Source: Glutamicibacter sp. MNS18
GTDB taxonomy: Bacteria; Actinomycetota; Actinomycetes; Actinomycetales; Micrococcaceae
Assembly: GCF_026107515.2 (NCBI RefSeq)
Contig: NZ_JAPCHW010000004.1
Coordinates: 62,001-126,000 of the forward strand
Length of the DNA stretch: 64,000 nucleotides
Direction of reading: 5' to 3'
The notes under the pieces were generated by a model. The model was given only the letters and a program-made list of their open reading frames with translations. It ran no database searches and was not told the DNA's origin. Each line of letters starts with the position of its first letter. Position 1 is the stretch's first letter. Below are positions 63,162 through 64,000 of this stretch, one piece after another. The translations under genes were made by a program, and so were the position numbers.

Positions 63162-64000
63162 ATGAGCATTACCGCCGAACGCGAAGCGCAGCTGCTAGCG
63201 AAGGTTCCTACCGGCCTGTTAATCAACGGTGAATGGCGCGATGCCTCCGATGGTGGCACCTTTGACGTACTTGATCCTGCCACGGGCGAAAAACTTGCCA
63301 CCCTGGCCAGCGCTACCTCCGAGGACGCCATGGCGGCCCTGGATGCGGCGGACGCCGTCCAGGCTTCCTGGGCACGCACCGCACCGCGCGAGCGTGCCGA
63401 GATCCTGCGCCGCGGCTTCGACCTGGTCACCGAGCGCGCCGAGGATTTCGCCCTGCTGATGAGCTTGGAAATGGGCAAGCCGCTGGCCGAGGCCCGTGGC
63501 GAGGTCACCTACGGTGCCGAGTTCCTGCGCTGGTTCTCCGAGGAAACCGTGCGTCACTACGGTCGCTACGTGACTACTCCGGAAGGCAAGAACAAGGTCC
63601 TGGTCCAGCACAAGCCGGTCGGTCCCTGCCTGCTGATCACTCCCTGGAACTTCCCGCTGGCGATGGCCACGCGGAAGATCGCCCCGGCGATTGCCGCTGG
63701 CTGCACCATGGTGCTCAAGCCGGCCAAACTCACCCCGCTGACTAGCCAGCTTTTTGCCGCCACCATGATCGAAGCCGGTGTACCGGCCGGCGTGCTCAAC
63801 GTCGTCTCGGGCTCCTCGGCCTCGAAGATCTCCGGACCGCTGATGCAGGACGACCGCCTGCGCAAGGTTTCCTTTACCGGTTCCACCCCGGTGGGCAAGC
63901 AGCTGATGAAGGATGCCGCGGACAAGGTCCTGCGCACGTCGATGGAGCTGGGTGGCAACGCGCCGTTCATCGTTTTCGAGGATGCCGACCTGGACGCCGC
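63162..64000 (+). CDS. gabD: NAD(P)-dependent succinate-semialdehyde dehydrogenase (3' partial)
   Basis: Oxidises succinate semialdehyde to succinate at the end of the GABA shunt. The first 279 codons are visible; the gene runs off the window before the catalytic cysteine. ALDH landmarks present: TPWNFPLAMATRK (Asn163), [21 protein letters not shown] and [19 protein letters not shown], which includes the general-base glutamate. TPWNFPLAMATRKIAPAIAAG and the GLLINGEWRDASDG start are typical of GabD rather than other ALDHs. AGGAG at 63149-63153 is 8 bases from the ATG at 63162. It is only distantly related to the aldehyde dehydrogenase at 6146-7639. Confidence 0.9.
   Translation, partial: MSITAEREAQLLAKVPTGLLINGEWRDASDGGTFDVLDPATGEKLATLASATSEDAMAALDAADAVQASWARTAPRERAEILRRGFDLVTERAEDFALLMSLEMGKPLAEARGEVTYGAEFLRWFSEETVRHYGRYVTTPEGKNKVLVQHKPVGPCLLITPWNFPLAMATRKIAPAIAAGCTMVLKPAKLTPLTSQLFAATMIEAGVPAGVLNVVSGSSASKISGPLMQDDRLRKVSFTGSTPVGKQLMKDAADKVLRTSMELGGNAPFIVFEDADLDA

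Overview
The window is GC-rich chromosomal DNA from an actinomycete, most likely one of the Micrococcaceae (Arthrobacter/Glutamicibacter-like). The evidence is a mycothiol S-conjugate amidase (Mca), a WhiB regulator, DUF501/DUF3499/DUF4307/DUF5719/TIGR03089 proteins, an LCP protein, a Rv1002c-type protein mannosyltransferase, and gene blocks in the order I remember from Mycobacterium tuberculosis (eno-divIC-DUF501-ppx; greA-DUF4307-mca-small membrane protein-DUF255-uppS-phoH2-fum-glpX; manA/LCP/purE/purK/gtrA/TIGR03089/whiB2). The genus is an inference. There is no rRNA, CRISPR array, prophage or intact insertion sequence. One tRNA is present, with what looks like an integrase scar beside it.

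Layout. 1-5906: nucleoside uptake and salvage (two ABC permeases, cdd, deoA, a DedA protein, add). 6146-7639: an aldehyde dehydrogenase. 7855-14051: mazG, eno, a DivIC/FtsB-like protein, DUF501, a Ppx/GppA phosphatase and a membrane-anchored S8 protease. 14140-18939: a four-gene minus-strand cluster (LysR regulator, tartrate/D-malate dehydrogenase, DctA-type carrier, glycerate kinase) that reads as a tartrate-to-2-phosphoglycerate pathway. 19219-20586: type II NADH dehydrogenase behind a Rex-like palindrome. 20710-21262: tRNA-Leu(UAA), its terminator and the integrase remnant. 21263-24793: a Bax-inhibitor-1 protein, an AI-2E-type permease and threonine ammonia-lyase. 24869-32290: greA, DUF4307, mca, a small membrane protein, a DUF255 thioredoxin-fold protein, uppS and PIN-PhoH. 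32287-36763: an unknown protein, a short prepilin peptidase, a Nudix hydrolase and a TetR-MFS efflux operon. 36906-40972: fumC, carbonic anhydrase, DUF4245 and glpX. 41058-57845: cell-envelope and purine genes (manA, LCP, purE, purK, GtrA, TIGR03089, WhiB2-like, a giant GT2 membrane protein, DUF5719, a degenerate metallopeptidase, DUF3499, ahcY, DUF1461). 58580-64000: acyl-CoA synthetase, protein mannosyltransferase, rsmI and the start of a succinate-semialdehyde dehydrogenase.

How the parts fit. Most of the window is housekeeping core. The accessory pieces are the tartrate cluster, the TetR-MFS operon, the aldehyde dehydrogenase and the tRNA-linked scar. The clearest regulatory theme is leaderless transcription: thirteen genes have a TANNNT -10 hexamer ending exactly 6 or 7 bases before an ATG or GTG start and no usable Shine-Dalgarno sequence, including two tight divergent pairs. 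Genes inside operons have SD sites or overlapping stop/start codons instead. Several convergent pairs share strong bidirectional hairpins, and two overlap at their stop codons.

Limits. All family names come from reading motifs by eye and from memory of the families; no database search was run. Promoters and terminators are pattern matches only.
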